From positions 1 to 64,000 of the forward strand of contig CAJTPB010000003.1 of the NCBI GenBank assembly GCA_910578065.1: a stretch of DNA of 64,000 nt, in the 5' to 3' direction. How positions within the stretch are numbered: position 1 is the stretch's first letter; each line of letters begins with the position of its first letter. This document shows positions 62,648-64,000 of the stretch, piece by piece. The position numbers and the translations under genes are program-made. Source of the DNA: an uncultured Christensenella sp. Its GTDB lineage: Bacteria; Bacillota; Clostridia; Christensenellales; Borkfalkiaceae. The notes under the pieces were generated by a model. It ran no database searches. It worked only from the letters and a program-made list of their open reading frames with translations, and was not told the DNA's origin.

Positions 62648-64000
62648 AACCCGTTTATTTGGAATTTTGCGGCATAAACTCTTTTTCCGAACGCGCGCAA
62701 ATCGACTTCGAATCGCTGTTAAGTTACGGGCTGTTCGGCGTTTTCGGCGATACCGGTTCGGGAAAAAGCACCATTTTAGACTGCATCGGTTTTGCCTTAT
62801 ACGGCGACGTAGCGCGTTCGCGTTCGGGCAGTATCGCCGATATCATCAATTATAAGGCGGATCGCGCGTTCGTCAACTTCGAGTTTTATATTGCATACGA
62901 AGGAAAGCGCAGGCTGTTCCGCGCCGAGCGGGAGATTAAGCGGAAAAACGCCGCGCAGTCTGCCCGCGTATACGAAAAGACGGAGGGCGCTTTGCTTGCG
63001 CTTGCCGAGGGGGTGCGCGACTGCAACGCGCTGTTAAAGCGGATCGTAGGGCTGGAACAGCGCGATTTCGAAAAGTGCATCGCTTTGCCGCAAGGCGAGT
63101 TTGCGCAGTTCGTGCGGGCGCCCCGCGGCGAACGGCTGAAACTCGTTTCCCGCCTGTTCGGCTTGGAAGAGTACGGCGAACGGCTTTCTAAAAAGGTGAA
63201 CGGCAGATACGCCGAATATCAGCGCGAGCGGGATATTTTGCAGGCGAAATTGGAACCGTTTGCGGAAATCACGGAAGAGGAAAACCGCAAAATAGAAAGT
63301 CGGATCGCGGAAGGGGAAAAGAAAGAGGTAGCCGTACGCGCCGCGCTTGCAAACGCGCGCGCGGAAGAAAAACGCGTAACTTCTTTGTTCGAAAAGGGGC
63401 AAGAGGCGGAAAAAATCGCTTTACGCCTTGCGGAAACGGAAGAGGTTCGCGCCGAAACGGAAGTTTTAAAGGGGGAACTTTCCCGCCTGGAACACGCTTC
63501 GGCGGTCGTTACGGCGCAAAAAGAAGAAAAAGCCGCGCGTGCGCGTGCGGAAGAAGCGGCGGCGGAATTTCAGCGGCGGCAGTTGCGCCTTACGGCGGCG
63601 GAAACGGCGGCGGAACAGGCAAAAAAGGGTTGGAATGCGGAAGCGGCGGACGAGGAAATTTTAAAACTTTCCCGCCTACGCGCGCAGGCGGAACAAGCCG
63701 CCGCGGCGGAGAAAAAAATTGCCCTGTGCGAACAAAAACTTTCTGCGGCGCGCGCCGCTTACGCGCAGGAAAAAAAGGCGTTCGGGGAATTTTCGTACAA
63801 GGCGGAAAAAACGCAGATCGAAGAAAAGCTGCGGCAGTTGGGCGGGGGGGATTTTTTAAACTTCCTCGAAGAGCGCGCAAAAGGGCAGCTGCTGCGCGGC
63901 GAATATGCGCAGTTTGCAAACGAGCTGCGCGGTTTGACCCAAAAGCACCCCGTAATAGAAGGTGATACGCGCCCTATGATCGAGCGGTATTCCCGCCTTT
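62644..64000 (+). CDS. sbcC: Exonuclease SbcC (Rad50-like), N-terminal part (partial)
   Basis: The frame opens with ATG at 62644 (ATGA overlap with sbcD) and is uninterrupted to the window edge, about 452 residues; SbcC is normally near 1000. Walker A is GDTGSGKST, preceded by the SbcC-type MKPVYLEFCGINSFSERAQI. The motif LPQGEFAQFVRAPRGERLKL follows at about 150, then a Glu/Ala-rich coiled coil starts near 185. It is the ATPase and tether of SbcCD. The zinc-hook and Walker B lie outside the window. Confidence 0.95.
   Translation, partial: MKPVYLEFCGINSFSERAQIDFESLLSYGLFGVFGDTGSGKSTILDCIGFALYGDVARSRSGSIADIINYKADRAFVNFEFYIAYEGKRRLFRAEREIKRKNAAQSARVYEKTEGALLALAEGVRDCNALLKRIVGLEQRDFEKCIALPQGEFAQFVRAPRGERLKLVSRLFGLEEYGERLSKKVNGRYAEYQRERDILQAKLEPFAEITEEENRKIESRIAEGEKKEVAVRAALANARAEEKRVTSLFEKGQEAEKIALRLAETEEVRAETEVLKGELSRLEHASAVVTAQKEEKAARARAEEAAAEFQRRQLRLTAAETAAEQAKKGWNAEAADEEILKLSRLRAQAEQAAAAEKKIALCEQKLSAARAAYAQEKKAFGEFSYKAEKTQIEEKLRQLGGGDFLNFLEERAKGQLLRGEYAQFANELRGLTQKHPVIEGDTRPMIERYSRL

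Noticed and set aside
63844..63850. Seven-G run in sbcC as a third contingency tract
   Set aside because: Runs of six or seven G occur in several genes here (for example 39254-39260 in ribF), so seven is not exceptional in this sequence.

Overview
The window is a typical low-GC Gram-positive (Firmicutes) chromosome segment, with an estimated GC near 50%. The evidence is the gene set and its order: guaB-guaA, ftsK/spoIIIE-rimO-pgsA-cinA-recA, RNase Y, nrdR, the ispG-[polC-like]-rimP-nusA-ylxR-ylxQ-infB-rbfA-nrnA-truB-ribF block, pepP-efp, and a Spo0A relative. I infer an anaerobic, probably gut-dwelling member of Clostridia, possibly near Christensenellales. The taxonomic guess is weak. TAA, TGA and TAG all serve as normal stops, and TTG/GTG starts with good ribosome binding sites are common.

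Layout. 1-2.4 kb: end of a metallo-beta-lactamase-fold gene and two exported proteins on the minus strand. 2.4-6.1 kb: guanine nucleotide synthesis (guaB, guaA). 6.1-7.6 kb: an AT-rich acquired patch with a Nudix hydrolase, a nucleotidyltransferase and a DUF3795-like remnant. 7.6-21.5 kb: an ABC-F ATPase, a Spo0A homologue whose receiver has lost its phosphorylation site, ftsK, rimO, pgsA, cinA, recA, nadE and rny. 21.9-28.8 kb: a cysteine-rich small protein, a YitT membrane protein, a ParA-type ATPase with a small partner, a flavin-reductase-like protein with an unusual tail, an AbrB-regulated ABC-2 exporter and a lipoprotein. 29-43.8 kb: a long housekeeping run (nrdR, isoprenoid synthesis, translation and RNA-maturation genes, riboflavin kinase, peptidase and efp, D-aminoacyl-tRNA deacylase). 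At the place normally held by polC this run carries only an OB fold plus 3'-5' exonuclease. 43.9-47.2 kb: tRNA-Thr and a phospholipid cluster (flippase-like protein, pssA, psd) with two nine-G tracts. 47.4-59 kb: a glycan-use locus with a LacI-type regulator broken by an amber codon, a binding-protein-dependent sugar transporter without its own ATPase, three GH43-type glycosidases and a multi-domain surface lipoprotein. 59-64 kb: a lipoprotein and a DnaD-like protein on the minus strand, then sbcD and the start of sbcC.

How it works together. The glycan locus reads as: surface GH43 and a CBM9-like lipoprotein bind and cut an arabinose- or xylose-containing polymer, the ABC system imports oligosaccharides, and two cytoplasmic GH43 enzymes finish them. 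The phospholipid cluster makes phosphatidylserine and phosphatidylethanolamine. Many sigma-A promoters are near consensus with a 17-base spacer, so transcription units can be delimited directly. No single large unknown system stands out. The most unusual items are the polymerase-less PolC at the canonical locus, the Spo0A-like regulator with Ser in place of the phosphoacceptor Asp, the poly-G tracts in the phospholipid cluster, and the apparently leaderless pepP transcript.
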